Below, piece by piece: positions 31,501 through 43,412 of a stretch of 64,000 bases of DNA. The notes beneath the pieces are model-generated. The model had not been told where the DNA came from. It saw only the letters and a list, made by a program, of their open reading frames with translations, and ran no database searches. The translations under genes were made by a program, and so were the position numbers. Location of the stretch: the NCBI GenBank assembly GCA_949316235.1, contig OX438744.1, positions 2,852,001-2,916,000 of the forward strand, read 5' to 3'. The stretch's first letter is position 1; the number at the start of each line of letters is the position of its first letter. This DNA comes from Oegoconia quadripuncta (lineage: Eukaryota; Arthropoda; Insecta; Lepidoptera; Autostichidae).

Positions 31501-33140
31501 AATTGGCCGTGGGCAATTATATTCTTTTCAATAGCGCCGGCAGCGGCGGATGCGTCAATGGAAACGCGATATCTCGTAAAGCGCGAAACAGACCCCGTTC
31601 CCATTTTGCAGACGACTCAGTTACCTTACTGCATTTCGCTACAGCTCATTCCGCTACAGATCAGCTGCGTGCATTTCTCATTAGCACTCTATCAGTAGCA
31701 CAACTTTATTAAACTAAAACAGGACACACACACAGCACCGTCAAAAACTTAATACACATAGTTTTTCGTCGGGGGTTAAAATAGACTTGACAGTGATTTA
31801 AAGAGTACAAACTGACATCTATTTATTCAAAATTTGTCTATTCTTTTAACAATACACCAGCTTCAACATAGGCATAGCAGCATGTGCTGCTAACCTATTA
31901 ATCTATAATAATATTGGGTATTTACCTATGAAATTGGAGTATTTTTTCTTCGTTAATCATATGTACGAATTCCTGCGATTTTCAAAGCTATATACAAATT
32001 TGTTTTTTATTTGGAAAATGGAATATTATTTCAAGGTTTCACATGAATTATTTTTTAATTTCTGGGCTAATTCAGATAATAAATAAAATTTGACCAGAGC
32101 TATTTTCATGTGCTTCCCATAATCATTTCTTAGATTCGCTGAAACTTTTATAAAGCGGTTACTTTTGAAAATTAACGCTGCCTATACTTTACTTAATGTT
32201 ATCCGATAATACACACAAAGTTTAGCTAAATTTGGATTTGCCGTTCCCAAAAAAAAAAAAAAATGTTTGTATAGAGAAAACAGTCTTAATGAAATTCTTC
32301 TTAAAAAGCGCCAATTTCATAGGTAAGGACCTAATATTAAGCATTTCGTTTTTCCTAGAAGTTACGAAAGATGGTTACGCAACCGTTAAAACGGCCTACT
32401 CCCTATTAATGATTTAACAGAAATTCCATGCCTGCCTCATCCATATTCCAGCTATCAACATCAAGCGATTTGCATTGTTATATATAACGCCTAAGTCGGG
32501 GGCTCTTTTTTAAAAAGGATTTTATCGTAATAAAACGATATGCCACCCTCTTAAAAACAACAATCCTTCCACTCATTGCGAGTTCTAGTAGACGAAATAG
32601 TAATCTGACCTCTCCCGTTAAAGGGGACGTCAGAATGCTATTTACATATCCAATGGTACTATTTGTCAGAGATGGAAATATTTGTGTTCTCTGAGACTCC
32701 CCTACTACCCCACACTGGTCCTTTTTCCGATCGTAAATCCAAACTTATTAAGTGGTATATACCCGGAACGAAGTCTCAGTCCTCTAATAATATTGAGTCT
32801 ACCCATCTCACATTTCTCGAACCAAGGGAAAGAGGGAGAGATGGTTGTATCGTTTTGTATCAGATTCCTTTAAAAAGCGATCTTTCGCAAAAGTATTCGG
32901 ACCATTTTAGGTTAAAAATAATAAAAATTTCCCGTCGTCGTATAATATACCTACAGCTATAAACATAAATGCAAACCGGACTATTACTATTTTCCATTGC
33001 CATTCACATAGTAATAAATTCGTGAAGGCTTGAATTAGTCAAGCCGCCGGAATCCACCACTTCTAGAAACTCGTGTACTCCTGGTATAAGGACATTGCGT
33101 GGGGATTACATAACCACCATGGGGAAAGAAAACAGAGGTC
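31501..33140. other. Long unassigned stretch
   Basis: No convincing gene. Short open frames (31503-31712, 32663-32962) lack protein-like features. Confidence 0.35.
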
Positions 33141-33409
33141 CTTTTTTTATGCACGACGGCTTTACGAACCTTGACCTCAATCACACTTGATGTTAAGTGA
33201 AGATGTGGTCGTGTGATGTGGCTATTTTCTCTCTGCAACCGGAACATAAAAATGCTATTAACATTAGATAAGATGGTGGTAGCTAGCCAGGCGGACACTT
33301 AAAATGTCCTTCCACCAACTAAACCGAGTACTTAAACATGTACCCCGCTGGTGATCGAACCCGCGACTTCGAAATCGTAAACCCAATGTTGTTTACATTG
33401 AGCCACGGA
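33141..33409 (-). repeat. SINE, family B, internally deleted
   Basis: Tail at the left (TTTTTTTATGCACGACGG), head at the right (TTGAGCCACGGA). Part of the middle is missing. Confidence 0.7.
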
Positions 33410-34098
33410 CAAACGGGACACACAAACACATACAATGCCGTCAAACATATGTATAACACTCGCCGTTTGGCGTCAGGGTTAAAAAAGGGATTCTTTGTAA
33501 TTTTGATAGCCTAATGTTCAAACTGAGTACACATATTGAATATCATTGCCTCGAGAACTGCAACAAAAGAACTAATACTACCCTCCAGTACTACGGAAAT
33601 CATTACCCGAATTACGACTCGCACTTGACCGGTTTACGAAAACCGGTGGCGAATTATGGAAAATATCCAGTGGTTCGAGCCATTCCATTGATTGCTTATA
33701 ATAGACATCAACGCGCCCGACCCTGTAATAATTACTCAAAGATTCAAACACTCATACATTTATAAATAAATAAATAAAAAGTATTTATTCACCACAAAGT
33801 TGATTTATCAAGTGATTAATTGATAATAAATTAGGTCAAACTGTGATGAAAAGGTAGGGACTCAGCAGATTTGCTGATTTTCAGTCCCCCCCCCCCAAGT
33901 AGAGTAGGTAGTTGCTGCCACCAAGGAATTAATTACTATTACTCTATGAATAAATTTAAACATTAACTAAAAGTAAACAAAAAAATCTATATCTAAAATC
34001 AACTCAATAACAACTGCAAGTGATAAACCAAAACAGCTAGACTCGAAAAGGTATCGTATAAGTAGGTATTTGGTAAAATTTCATTTATATGTGAATGG
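33410..34098. other. Unassigned DNA
   Basis: No gene. An uninterrupted C-run of about 11 at 33886-33896. Confidence 0.35.
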
Positions 34099-34490
34099 AT
34101 CAGTACGTTTCCATCTTTAGCCCCATCTTCACTTAACATCAGGGGGCCGATCGCGCTAAATTTGAACGATAATACCAAAGCTAAACCATAACCAAAAACG
34201 TTACATTAAGCACAATTCATATCGCGCTAATCATTTGAACGGAAATGAAACTAGTTTTTTTTTAATACTCGTGGTTAGCTCTAAACATTTTGGGTTTGGT
34301 TTTACTTTGGTAGCGTCTACGATATAATCGTTCACAAAAAATAGCGCGATACCATTTTGTACATCAGCTAAATTAAAGCTAAACCAAAACCAAAAACGTT
34401 CCGTTCGAACGGTAAAACCGTTGTAAAATAGCGCGATTGGTCCCCAGGTGTGATTGAGGTCAAGTGCTAACCCGTTGTGTTTCGTGGGCA
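34099..34490 (+). repeat. SINE family B 3' fragment split by a nested MITE
   Basis: 34099-34143 (ATCAGTACGTTTCCATC... to AACATCAGG) continues at 34446 (AGGTGTGATTGAGGTCAAG). The break carries a duplicated AGG. Confidence 0.7.
34144..34445. mobile_element. Harbinger-like MITE, 302 bp
   Basis: Ends GGGCCGATCGCGCTA and GCGCGATTGGTCCCC are imperfect inverses, flanked by AGG (34141-34143 and 34446-34448). Inside are partial inverted copies of CTAAACCA-AACCAAAAACGTT. No coding capacity. A 3-bp duplication with G-rich ends fits PIF/Harbinger. Confidence 0.7.
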
Positions 34491-34551
34491 AACTATATAT
34501 TTCTGTCTTTTGTTATTATTTTCAGTGTTGTAGCGAATGATTCCGTTGTAG

Positions 34552-34615
34552 GTTGTAGTTCGTATGAATACGAACATTTCTTCCTGAGTCATGGTTGCTT
34601 ATATAAATATTTATA
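34552..34615 (+). repeat. SINE family A fragment
   Basis: ATGAATACGAACATTTCTTC and TATATAAATATTTATATT match the middle of family A. Confidence 0.5.
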
Positions 34616-34739
34616 TTAAGTTTACACGGCCACTGGATTGGATGCAGGCCGCTTCCAGCTCTGGAAATCCGATACGTAAAATCACGACCGTTATCCCGAA
34701 TGGGGTGGTCAGAGATACCCCAACCATTAGAAGAAAGAA

Positions 34740-35190
34740 ATAATCTTCTTCTTTTTGTGTCGAGGCAAGTTTCTTTATTGGACCAAACCTTAGCCACTCT
34801 AACAGCACTGTCTGTGGCGTTAAGGAGGTCGTCAAAGGTGCAGCTGTCAGGACACGCGGAGCAAGACAATAGGTGATCCATTGTCTGTGGGGAGACTCCG
34901 CACTCGCATCGATCACTCCCGCCATCGGAGAAGCCCCACCTGCACAGATATCTTTGCTGCGGCCAACCTGAGTTCGAAGCCAATTTAAGAATTTCGATGT
35001 TAGCCATGGCAAATTGTGTCTAGGAGGAAGAGACTCCTCGAGCGGGAGGAACGACACAAGAGAGTATATTTGCCGCCACAGGCTGCAGCGAGCATCCGAA
35101 GCCACACCTTGTACGGGAGCAACGCACTTTAAAAAGTTATTACGACTCCGGAGTCTTTGGGGCACTGTTGAATACTGAAAGAAAGAATGA
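34740..35190 (-). mobile_element. R1/Jockey-like LINE ORF2 3' fragment, frameshifted
   Basis: Translation in two successive frames gives the C-terminal region of a lepidopteran R1/Jockey-like reverse transcriptase: LPPRHNLPW...LNWLRTQVGR in one frame, then CRWGFSDGG, the zinc-knuckle CECG...TMDHLLSC...CP and a DDLLNATDSAV end in the other. At least one frameshift. Truncated at the 5' end. Confidence 0.7.
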
Positions 35191-35770
35191 AACATTTATT
35201 TAAACCTCATCTCATTGAGCAACTGCGGCTTGGTTGGTAGCTTTAACACCACAATCTAAAAATCATTGTTGCATTATAAAATCTAAATATATTCAGCTGA
35301 GAACACTTTGGACTTTGAATCGTATAAGTAAATCAACAAATGAATCAAATTGAACAGTCACCGGATAATATTAATCGTACATGACTCCGCAGCAAGCGTA
35401 CAGTAAACCTTTATCAAATATAACGTAATTAGAAACGTTCTGTGAATTAATTACGAATGTTTGATATGGTTTCTCGAATCGATATTGAATTACTAAGAGA
35501 TATACGATTATTTCACAATAACTAATAATCATAAATAACTAAGAATAAGAATAAGAATCGTTTATTTGACCCATTTAACGACACACATATTATTATACAT
35601 GTATAACGGTGAATTGCAAATTGACATGATGTAATTGGGACCGAGACAAAAGTAGGTACACAAACAGTTTCATATAATACGATGAGTGAGTACTCCTATC
35701 TCATAGCACAGTTTACAAAAATAAAAGTAAAAAATTTTTCACTTCACTACTAGACTTAAAGTATTTAAAA
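35191..35770. other. Unassigned AT-rich DNA
   Basis: No gene. Short runs of AAGAAT near 35540-35560. Confidence 0.35.
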
Positions 35771-36110
35771 AATAATTTTCGGTGTCGCAAAGTGGTGTCA
35801 AAGAAGGTCTCCTACTCAGCATAAGTTGCAGTCTAGAAATTAAACTACAACGCTGGTTTTCAGTGGAGCCTAAGGTGAATCTAGATAGATACATAATCCA
35901 CTGCTGAATATATGCTTCCCCATAGAATTTCAGAGCGATCGGTTGGAAACTGCCTGCATCCAGCAATATCCCGCGACCTTTATCAGCTGACCCACCTCCA
36001 CACCCTCCCACTGCAACTCCTGTATAGCCAGGGTCAACAGCGGTACAGCTGAACGTCGCCTATTGAAAGTAAGCGGGTCCTGAGAACAGACGCTACCTTG
36101 GGCCTCAAAT
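35771..36110 (-). mobile_element. Retroelement-derived fragment
   Basis: GGTGTCGCAAAGTGGTGTCA and CAACTCCTGTATAGCCAGGG relate to sequences at 26.1 kb and 27.5 kb. Probable LINE end; coding not recognisable. Confidence 0.35.
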
Positions 36111-36329
36111 TTATTAAAGAAGAAGAAAAGGTTTAAAGAAGGAAATAAATTATTTCCTCCTCCCCCTCTACACATGGGAGTGTAGCCAGAGGAATACAAA
36201 ATAGTCTCATAATATGATGTTAAAATTAAATAGGAAAAGGGGGCTGAGGCTGAGTCCCTAATGAATATAAGAAAGCTTTGGAGTGTGGATTCTTTCGCAA
36301 ATTGAGCTAATAATAATATTATATATTAT

Positions 36330-36574
36330 TAAATAAATAAATATAAATATAAATATTTCGGACACTTACACCAATCATCTAGTCCCAAATTAAGCAAAGC
36401 TTGTACTATGGATACTAGATAACGGATAAACATACATAAATATTTATATAAACATCCATGACTCAGGAATAAATGTTCATATTCATCACACAAACATTTA
36501 CCCGTCGTGGGATTCGAACCCGCAACCGTTGGTTTCGCTGACAGGGTCACTATCCACTACACCAATCGGTCGTC
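36330..36574 (-). repeat. SINE, family A (complete copy)
   Basis: Full head at the right (CGATTGGTGTAGTGGATAG, then GCGGGTTCGAATCCCACG) and an AT-rich (AAATAT)n tail at the left. Confidence 0.8.
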
Positions 36575-37165
36575 CATTATTTCAATAGTACCTTTATCTT
36601 ATATTAGACTGTTAAATATATATAGATTACAACTGTGGATAGGTATATAGAATTATATATTATGTATTGTATAAGTATGCATTATATTTATGTATGTATC
36701 TGATTATGTAAGTATACATCTATTGTAGTATAGTAATATGTAGATTCATAATTTTAATGGAAATGTGTTCTTTTATATTTGGAACTGGAAGAGATCCCTT
36801 TATGGGATAAGTCCGCCTTTGTATTTAATTTTAAGTTACATTTAATTTATCAATGTATATTTATTCATATAAATAAAGCGTTTATAAACAAAACAAACAA
36901 TATAGAATACACCACGGAGAGCGCCAAGAGGCGCAGTGAGTAAGTAGCTACTCAAGTGTAGTAATGGCGCGACCGCTTCCGTGGCTCAATGGTTAAAACC
37001 TCAATGTTTTTTTTTATAGGTTTTAAACCTTTTTTACAACTTTTGTTTATAGTTTTTTATTGCTATTGATAGAAAGTAAGGTGCGACATGTAACTCATCA
37101 GATTAGGTATAATTTATTATTGACTTGAACAGGCACGTGCTATCTACTTAGAAATTTCCAATAAA
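36575..37165. other. AT-rich DNA with a SINE head fragment
   Basis: Bases 36965-37000 (CCGCTTCCGTGGCTCAATGG) resemble the start of SINE family B. Otherwise AT-rich with no gene. Confidence 0.35.
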
Positions 37166-37648
37166 ACCACAATACCGGCAATAAACTTGATATCAAGTTG
37201 CATTTTTATTTGGTAGCACCTAATTTATGACATCCCTTTAAAAACACCGGCGAAGTACGAGACAGGTACGGACAATGCGTGTTCTGTACATTCATTCGTT
37301 TTATTTTAAGTTCTATATACCGTAATCACTAGGAAACATAATTGTTCCGAGTAGTGTCGAAACTTCGCATGTTATGTTCGGTAACATAGCGCTACTTGTG
37401 CCTTGTCGCCGCTTACCACAATACCGGCAAACTTGATATCAAATTGCATCTTTATTTGTTAGCGTCTAATTTATGGCATCTCTTTAAAAAACCGGCCAAG
37501 TATGAGTAAGGATTCGGACAATGCGTATTCTGTGTTTTATTTTAGATTCTATAGGCCGTAATCACTAGGTAACATGTCGCGCGACGTGTCGAAACTTCGT
37601 ATGATATGTCAGGCAAGATCGAGCTACTTGTTCCTTGTCGCTGCTTTC
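37166..37648 (+). repeat. Two diverged tandem copies of a ~240-bp unit
   Basis: 37166-37415 and 37416-37648 share, in order, CCACAATACCGGCA, ACTTGATATCAA, TGCAT..TTATTTG, GGACAATGCGT, TTTTATTTTA, CCGTAATCACTAGG and GTGTCGAAACTTCG. An old duplication. Confidence 0.7.
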
Positions 37649-37990
37649 AGTCGAGAGGAACGAAATGTACAAAACCTGCCTGAAGCACTTTTTACTTTTT
37701 TATGACACCGCCGCCATACACATCATTAATCCTTCGAGCCGTTTCTGCAGCACTGGTGCCACGGCGGAACTCGTACTCGTAAATACCGCGATATTTTAAG
37801 TTTTCCATTTTGTAAACCGAGTGACGCAAAGAAAAAACCAAAGATGAAAAAAACATATGGATTACGGTTTTCGAAAAACAAATGCACGAGTAAATAGCTG
37901 TATAAATTTGAAATTGGAATTCCTAACCAAAGAGGAGATATTTGAGGTCAAAGTGGCCAGTACGACAAAACGCCAATTTCATATGTAAGG
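37649..37990. other. Unassigned DNA
   Basis: No gene-like structure. Confidence 0.35.
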
Positions 37991-38300
37991 ACCTAATAGC
38001 ACGTATCATCATCATATTAGCCACAGGATATATACTGCTAACATAGGCCTCCCCATATTTCACTGACTCTCCTTGAACTTTTTTTGTGATTTGTATTCGC
38101 CTGAAATCATACACCGAAGCCCCAAATAATATGCGGTCTTCGACACTGTCGGTTTGGTATACCCTTTCGGAAACTCTGTATAGCTCGTTACGTGACCTTG
38201 AGCTTTCTTATGAGGCTTGTAGTAAGAGATCACGTTTCAGTGCCAAGTCACCACTGGGCACACACATTGAGGTATTGTATCTGGCAGGTATTGTAGCTAG
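37991..38300 (-). mobile_element. RTE-like LINE 3' fragment
   Basis: ATCATATTAGCCACAGGATA and AACATAGGCCTCCCC are blocks I recall from common lepidopteran RTE ends. Degenerate, non-coding. Confidence 0.45.
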
Positions 38301-38358
38301 CTAGAAGAACATTTCTTCTTTTTTAATCAGATCCGAAATACGGCCGAATACAGTTTGT

Positions 38359-38535
38359 GGAGCGTCGGTTACTCAGCGGTTAAAACGCGGATGCCTGAGA
38401 AATAATAATTTTAAGTCATGTGAAGTCCCCAACTCGCATTGGGCCAACCTGAAGGTGGCCCATACTCCCTCATTATAAGAGGGAAGGCCTCTATCCCTGC
38501 AGTGGGATGTTTACGGGCTGAGCTGATGATGATGA
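38359..38535 (+). repeat. SINE, family F, internally deleted
   Basis: Head start GGAGCGTCGGTTACTCAGCG, then ATGCCTGAGAAATAATAAT and a tail with CCCTGCAGTGGGATGTTTAC. Confidence 0.65.
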
Positions 38536-38995
38536 CAGTTTGTGTACTCCGCGGAAGAACGGGCTGCACTCCATTTCTATTTTGTGTCGCATATTGTCCT
38601 TTGTTTATCTGATGGATCCCAAAAGAAATAGTAGAGGTATTACTGATCAATATTTATGTAATAAATGCGAGAATCACCTGATTACGTGTATTTTAATCCA
38701 TGGGACTTAATCTTAACTTTGATATAATAAAAGACAATGCACAATGCAGTATTATTTATTGCACCAACATAAATATTTACAACTTGCTTTTAGCGAGAAG
38801 GTTGCAGCGGTTTATGGCACAGTATAAATTGACTGATGAGTAAGGGCTGATAAATTAGATAGTAGAAGGTGAAACCACTTATTGTTGTCTATAAAAAATT
38901 TTGGCTTATTTTAAATATTTATCTTTCTGTATCTATATACAGACAGACGTCTGTTAAATTATAGCCCCAAAGTTTTTAAAGTAAAGTAATATTCT
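38536..38995. other. Unassigned DNA
   Basis: No gene. Confidence 0.35.
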
Positions 38996-39348
38996 CTTTT
39001 TTATTCACAATGGGTTAACACTTGACCTCAATCATACCTGATGTTAAGTGAAGGTGAGGCCAAAGGTGGTAGCGTACTGACCCGGAAACCCCATCTTATT
39101 TGGGGGACTGGCTATCTTATCTCTGACAACCGGAACACAACAATGTATGTTTTTTTTCTTGTGTGCAATAAATGATAAAATAAATAAATAAATAAACAAT
39201 GCTATTAACATTAGCTAGCCAGGCGGACATTTAATATGCCCTACCACCAACTAAACCTAATACTTAAAACCTGTACCTCGCTGGGGATCGAACCCGCGAC
39301 CACCGAATCGTAAACCCAATGATGTTTACATTGAGCCACGGAGGCGGT
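38996..39348 (-). repeat. SINE, family B, with a ~53-bp insertion
   Basis: Complete copy (tail left, head right: TTGAGCCACGGAGGCGG). At about 39148-39200 a short insert ending in GTGCAATAAATG(ATAA)n is flanked by AACAATG on both sides. Confidence 0.75.
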
Positions 39349-39578
39349 TAAACTTTTCTATATACGTGCTTCTGACCTAACTAATTTTAGGTTTCAGGTA
39401 TACAATAAAAATATTTGTATATAAAATTGACAACACATTACTGAGATAGATCCGGACAAAAACTGGACACACACACTGGACACAGCCGTCAAACACATAA
39501 CACCGGTAACTACCGGTAGAAAATTGTTAACCTTGGATGGAAAACTTTCCTTGTAGTGGTGTAGTATCAACTGTATTT

Positions 39579-40518
39579 GAGGATTTCTGGTCATCGTACA
39601 CGAATTTGGAGCCATTGGCTTGGAGCTACATTCGGCGAAGTGTGATCCCACAGCGGCCGGCTATACCACAATAGCATAACTCTTCAATGCTCTAACGCCA
39701 AAAACCATTGTCGACAAAAACACGCTTCGTCTCCTGAGGATTTCTGCTCATTTTACACGAATTTGGAGCCATTGGCTTGGAGCTACATTCGGCGAAGTGT
39801 GATCCCACAGCGGCCGGCTATACCACAATAGCATAACTCTTCAATGCTCTAACGCCAAAAACCATTGTCGACAAAAACACGCTTCGTCTCCTGAGGATTT
39901 CTGCTCATTTTACACGAATTTGGAGCCATTGGCTTGGAGCTACATTCGGCGAAGTGTGATCCCACAGCGGCCGGCTATACCACAATAGCATAACTCTTCA
40001 ATGCTCTAACGCCAAAAACCATTGTCGACAAAAACACGCTTCGTCTCCTGAGGATTTCTGCTCATTTTACACGAATTTGGAGCCATTGGCTTGGAGCTAC
40101 ATTCGGCGAAGTGTGATCCCACAGCGGCCGGCTATACCACAATAGCATAACTCTTCAATGCTCTAATGCCAAAAACCATTGTCGACAAAAACACGCTTCG
40201 TCTCCTGAGGATTTCTGCTCATTTTACACGAATTTGGAGCCATTGGCTTGGAGCTACATTCGGCGAAGTGTGATCCCACAGCGGCCGGCTATACCACAAT
40301 AGCATAACTCTTCAATGCTCTAACGCCAAAAACCATTGTCGACAAAAACACGCTTCGTCTCCTGAGGATTTCTGCTCATTTTACACGAATTTGGAGCCAT
40401 TGGCTTGGAGCTACATTCGGCGAAGTGTGATCCCACAGCGGCCGGCTATACCACAATAGCAAACTGTTCAATCCTCTGACGCCAAAAACCATTGTCGACA
40501 AAAACACGCTTCGTCTGC
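39579..40518 (+). repeat. Tandem array, 157-bp unit, 6 copies
   Basis: Units start at 39579, 39736, 39893, 40050, 40207 and 40364, an exact 157-bp period. Copies 2-5 are almost identical (one C/T difference seen near 40166); the first differs near its start (GGTCATCGTACA for GCTCATTTTACA) and the last near its end. 157 is not a multiple of three, so no long frame is kept. Unit G+C is higher than the surroundings (CACAGCGGCCGGCTATACCA). Confidence 0.92.
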
Positions 40519-41344
40519 TAACGGGGCTTGGCAGTGGCGTGCCTAGGGGTTCAGAGTAGCACAAGCCGGAGATACGTTGGATAAATGATTTGTGGTTTTC
40601 ACGCAGTTAATGAAGTTAATTACATCTTGTTGCTTCCTTTCTGTTGAATCTGGAGGATCACATGCAACTCCTGTACCGTGTAAATATCAATATAGTTTGA
40701 AGTGGATACTCCTGATTGAGTATTTTATTGATGCAAAGGCATGCCGGGCTTTATGGGCTTATATGAAGGTACCGCCACTGGGCCTCGGTTTGAAGAACCC
40801 CTTCCCTCTTTTATAGACCTTAAAGTTCAAAATTTTACAGAAGCGTCTGATCGTCTTCAGCATATCAGAAACAAGCTAACAGAATAACCACCCAGAACCA
40901 GGCTCTTATCATCCTTCGTTACAGTCTCTTCGTACCTCAGTTTACGTATGTTTTGAGGTACAGTCGGTTATGGAAACACCATGACTTACTTTATCGACTC
41001 GACAGCATCATTGATCATTCGCTAGGTACCTGTTGTTATCGTCGGTTGAATAATTTGGATATGATACATCTGAACTTGGCGATTCTCTCTCCCTTCCAAA
41101 TACGACATGTGTACCTCTGACTTAGGTGCTTCCCACTGATTTACCGTTATCCCATCAATGGTTTGTCTAATTTTCAACCAACGCAAACAGTATTCGTCAG
41201 CTCCATCCGTTTCTTCTTCGCTTTCGTCTTCCGATGCATTATTTTCCAAATAATTATAGATAATACCGTCAAGCTCAAATAATTGGATTATTCAGGGCTC
41301 CAACAGATCTTTATCAATCAAATTTAAGACTGACTTAGTGACCG
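40519..41344. other. Unassigned DNA with one acidic open frame
   Basis: The minus-strand frame at 41022-41249, open further upstream, encodes an acidic patch (SEDESEEETDG) like the N-termini of some piggyBac-type transposases. This is too little to call a gene. Confidence 0.3.
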
Positions 41345-41665
41345 ATTAACTGGATACACGTCTAACCACAATCTCACCTGATGGGAAGTGACGATGAATC
41401 ACGTGATCTCAGTAGATGCCTATTCACCCTGCTCTTGATGATCCCAAGGTTGTAGGATTCAGGAAAGACTTCCTTCCAAAAAGAAGTTACATGTCTTGGC
41501 TGTTCGCATTATGAATGAAGGTCGAACCGTTTAGTGCGAATGTTCGATATGTTAACTACATACGGGTGGAATCCCTTCCCACGCCTAGTAGTCCGAACAT
41601 GAAATGGCGATGGTGGAATAAGTTTGTTTAATTCCAACGCACACTCACCGAAGTGCATCCTGTAA
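41345..41665 (-). mobile_element. LINE-derived fragment
   Basis: CTTGATGATCCCAAGGTTGT, TCTTGGCTGTTCGCATTATG and AATCCCTTCCCACGCCTAGT are parts of a retroelement end I recall as common in Lepidoptera. No coding. Confidence 0.45.
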
Positions 41666-41989
41666 AAGTAAATAAAAATAAATAAAGACCTAAATAAATT
41701 GTATAATATATTTAGTTCTTTTGGTAAATACTCTTCTCAAATTCGACTTTTCCGTATTTTACCTTGCGGTCACAATGTGAAAAGAAACTATTTGAGATGA
41801 AATTAAAAGAAAGCCAATTTTGCAAGCGAAAGAACATTTATGAAAAGCCCAAATGGTCATACCACAGAGTCCTATCTCAACAATACTCAATATTAATGAT
41901 TACAAACCTGACGAAGATATATGTTTTAACCTGAACAAAATAATTAAAAAACTATTGAACTAATTGTTTGGCAGAGAGGTAAACTGGGA

Positions 41990-42073
41990 CCCGAAGAGGG
42001 ACTACTTTCATCCCAAAAAAGTATGCGACAAACTAAATCCACGCAGGCGATGACGCGGGTGGAAACCTAGTTT
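41990..42073 (-). mobile_element. Helitron-like 5' fragment
   Basis: CCACGCAGGCGATGACGCGG and GTGGAAACCTAGT are diverged versions of the family end. Confidence 0.45.
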
Positions 42074-42303
42074 CATTATCATGTGTAATATTTGCGCGGT
42101 CTGACGTGAATTGTCAATAGATAACAGCTGTTGAAACGTATGTTGTAGAAGTTGTTTATAACAATCATTATCATGCGTCAATGATGATCACTGCAAACGT
42201 TATCTGCCGCTAACTATAAAGCAAACAAAAATATTTAAAGTAACAATTCTCAGTGGACGACCGATTGATGTATACATGTAGACTATCTAACTCCTACAAT
42301 AAG

Positions 42304-42522
42304 TACCTAACTAATATCATAAATGTGGATGTTTGTTTGTTTGTTGCGACGGTTGTCACGACGAAACGAGTGAACGGATTTGGGTGAAATTTGGTATATA
42401 AGTAGAACATATCCTAGATTAATACATAGGATATTTTTCATCCCAATAAAGTGAGTAATTCCCGTGGGATAAACAAATCTAACATATCACGCAGGCGAAG
42501 CCGCGGGGTGAAAGCTAGTAGA
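42304..42522 (-). mobile_element. Helitron-like element, near complete
   Basis: Inverse orientation to those at 20-21 kb: from ATCATAAATGTGGATGTTTG to GCAGGCGAAGCCGCGGGGTG, then AAAGCTAGTAG. Confidence 0.6.
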
Positions 42523-42658
42523 CTTATAAATAGCAGCAAATCAAAGACATTATGTTTGCGCTAATGTCGCCGTGTACGCATGCTTATGTCAACTACGAGA
42601 ATTTTATACATAAAAGTTTTATACAAATATTGTTAGTTTCCAAACAAATTACGAGGCA

Positions 42659-42999
42659 ACGACCTGTTTGGTGTAGTAGTCTTAACCGCCTCCGTGGCTC
42701 AATGTAAACAACACTGAGTTTACGATTCGGAGGTCGCGGGTTCGATCCCCAGCGGGGTACATGTTTAAGTACTCGGTTTGGTTGGTGGTAGGGCATATTA
42801 AAATGTCCGCCTGGCTAGCTACCACCATCTTATATAAATCTGCCGCCAAGCAGTTCCGGTTGTCAGAGATAAGATAGCCAGTCCCCCAAATGTGTTGGGG
42901 TTTCCGGGTTAGTACGCCTCCACCTCGACCTCATCTTCACTTAACATCAGGTGTGATTGAGGTCAAGTACGAACCCGTCGTCCATAAAAAAAAAAAAAA
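42659..42999 (+). repeat. SINE family B preceded by a family G head fragment
   Basis: 42659-42682 is the first ~24 bp of family G (GACCTGTTTGGTGTAGTAGT). From 42686 a complete family B copy runs to an A-run at 42999. The rest of family G is absent after it. Confidence 0.75.
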
Positions 43000-43180
43000 G
43001 TACAAAATACGTACGTACGTATGTACGTAGATGCACATCTTCACCGATTCTGACAGAAAGCCTTCTTGTACAAGGGCACCCTAAAATGAATATGAAATGA
43101 TCCACTTACCAGAGTTATAATAATATTAAAAAATCTATATTGATTTAAAGCCATTTACTGCTACATATCATAAGATTAAA

Positions 43181-43412
43181 TTGACGACCTGTTTGTTGTA
43201 GTAGTTAGAAACTCTAACTGCTTTACCAAAATGTCGTGGGTTCGAATCCTGCTAGGGGCATATGTTTGTATGATGAATACAGATATGTGTTCCCGAGTTA
43301 TGGATGTTTTTCATTTATATATGTATTTATTTACAAAAAAAAATTGTATTTGTGTAGTTTATCAATCATCTGGTATCCATAATACAAGCCTAGTTGCTTA
43401 GTATGGATTTAT
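43181..43412 (+). repeat. SINE, family G
   Basis: Head GACCTGTTTGTTGTAGTAGT, box-B-like GTGGGTTCGAATCCTGCT, family body and an AT-rich tail. Confidence 0.75.

Noticed and set aside
41022..41249. piggyBac-type transposase remnant
   Set aside because: Only an acidic patch is similar. No DDD catalytic region or TTAA-flanked ends were found.
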